20,187 nucleotides of DNA from a virus: positions 1 to 20,187 of IMG/VR virus record IMGVR_UViG_3300023296_000703. The stretch is one strand, 5' to 3'. Numbering within the stretch: position 1 is the stretch's first letter; every line of letters starts with the position of its first letter. The notes under the pieces are model-generated. The model saw only the letters and a program-made list of their open reading frames with translations, made no database searches and had not been told where the DNA came from. Shown piece by piece: positions 20,027 through 20,187 of the stretch. A program made the translations under genes and the position numbers.

Positions 20027-20187
20027 TTAAATTCTAACGAATATCGAAACTGATTTGTTGCGTGTTCGGCGCATAACCTGCCCGCCGTTTGAGTCGTTTC
20101 CGTTGCTTGTATTGCCCTCAATCGCTTCGAACCTATCAGCATCAACCCATCTCACAAATACGCCCGTATGGTCGTGCCTATTGTCAT
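20027..20187 (-). CDS. C-terminal part of a CHAP-like endolysin, cut by the window edge
   Basis: A frame open from the window edge ends at TAA (20029-20027). Its 52 residues read DNRHDHTGVFVRWVDADRFE and EAIEGNTSNGNDSNGGQVMR, ending RRTRNKSVSIFVRI. The pattern His-Thr-Gly-Val-x-Val ... Ile-Glu-Gly-Asn-Thr ... Arg-Arg-x-Arg is that of CHAP-type cell-wall amidases, with the catalytic His in HTGV and the Asn in EGNT. The catalytic Cys lies outside the window. Peptidoglycan cleavage at lysis is the likely role; the adjacent membrane and spanin-like genes support it. Other NlpC/CHAP-like peptidases cannot be excluded from this fragment. Confidence 0.7.
   Translation of the reverse strand, partial: DNRHDHTGVFVRWVDADRFEAIEGNTSNGNDSNGGQVMRRTRNKSVSIFVRI

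Overview
The window is a piece of the genome of a tailed double-stranded DNA phage (or prophage) of a Bacteroidota host. The phage identity rests on an unbroken packaging and head block: small terminase, large terminase, HK97-type portal, Mu-F-like head protein, prohead protease and HK97-fold capsid. The Bacteroidota assignment is an inference from AT-rich DNA, from start codons preceded by A-rich leaders with almost no Shine-Dalgarno sequence, from promoter-like TAnnTTTG (-7) and TTTG (-33) elements, and from several protein types common in phages of this phylum. Every gene I accept lies on the minus strand, so transcription runs from high to low coordinates. Both window ends cut through genes. 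No integrase, tRNA, CRISPR array or insertion sequence was seen.

Reading along transcription: (1) 20187-19253 holds a lysis-like group, namely the C-terminal end of a probable CHAP-type endolysin, a small one-helix membrane protein and a membrane-anchored, spanin-like protein. (2) 19166-15097 is a tightly overlapping early block with two unknown proteins, a 156-residue protein of a phage-recombination neighbourhood type, a YqaJ/lambda-exonuclease-like nuclease, a long coiled-coil protein, several small unknowns, an HTH-like protein, two tiny genes (35 and 28 codons) and a small protein with an SSB-like acidic C-terminal tip; a terminator follows. (3) 15013-12327 is the replication block: two paralogous small HTH-like proteins, each behind its own AATGTAA-containing upstream region, a VRR-NUC nuclease, a coiled-coil protein and a D5-type SF3 helicase. 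(4) 12326-11925 has no gene but contains about ten copies of an 11-bp element (TTTTAACGATT) in both orientations, a candidate replication origin. (5) 11924-11147 holds three small genes, one a zinc-ribbon protein. (6) 11104-4268 is a ParB-like/DNA methyltransferase fusion followed by the packaging and head genes, closed by a strong terminator. (7) 4116-1 is an accessory cassette: a basic small DNA-binding candidate, a conserved phage hypothetical, a SAM methyltransferase, two glycosyltransferases, a PAPS-reductase-like PP-loop enzyme and small membrane or unknown proteins.

The parts fit a phage that packages DNA by a terminase and replicates with an SF3 helicase, probably from the iteron region. 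It carries its own end-processing exonuclease, and modifies DNA with the ParB-methyltransferase fusion. The cassette after the capsid terminator looks like cargo for glycan, sulfur or methyl modification of a surface, virion or nucleic-acid target. The least explained parts are the iteron region, the twin HTH/operator units and the accessory cassette. Tail and head-completion genes are not in the window.
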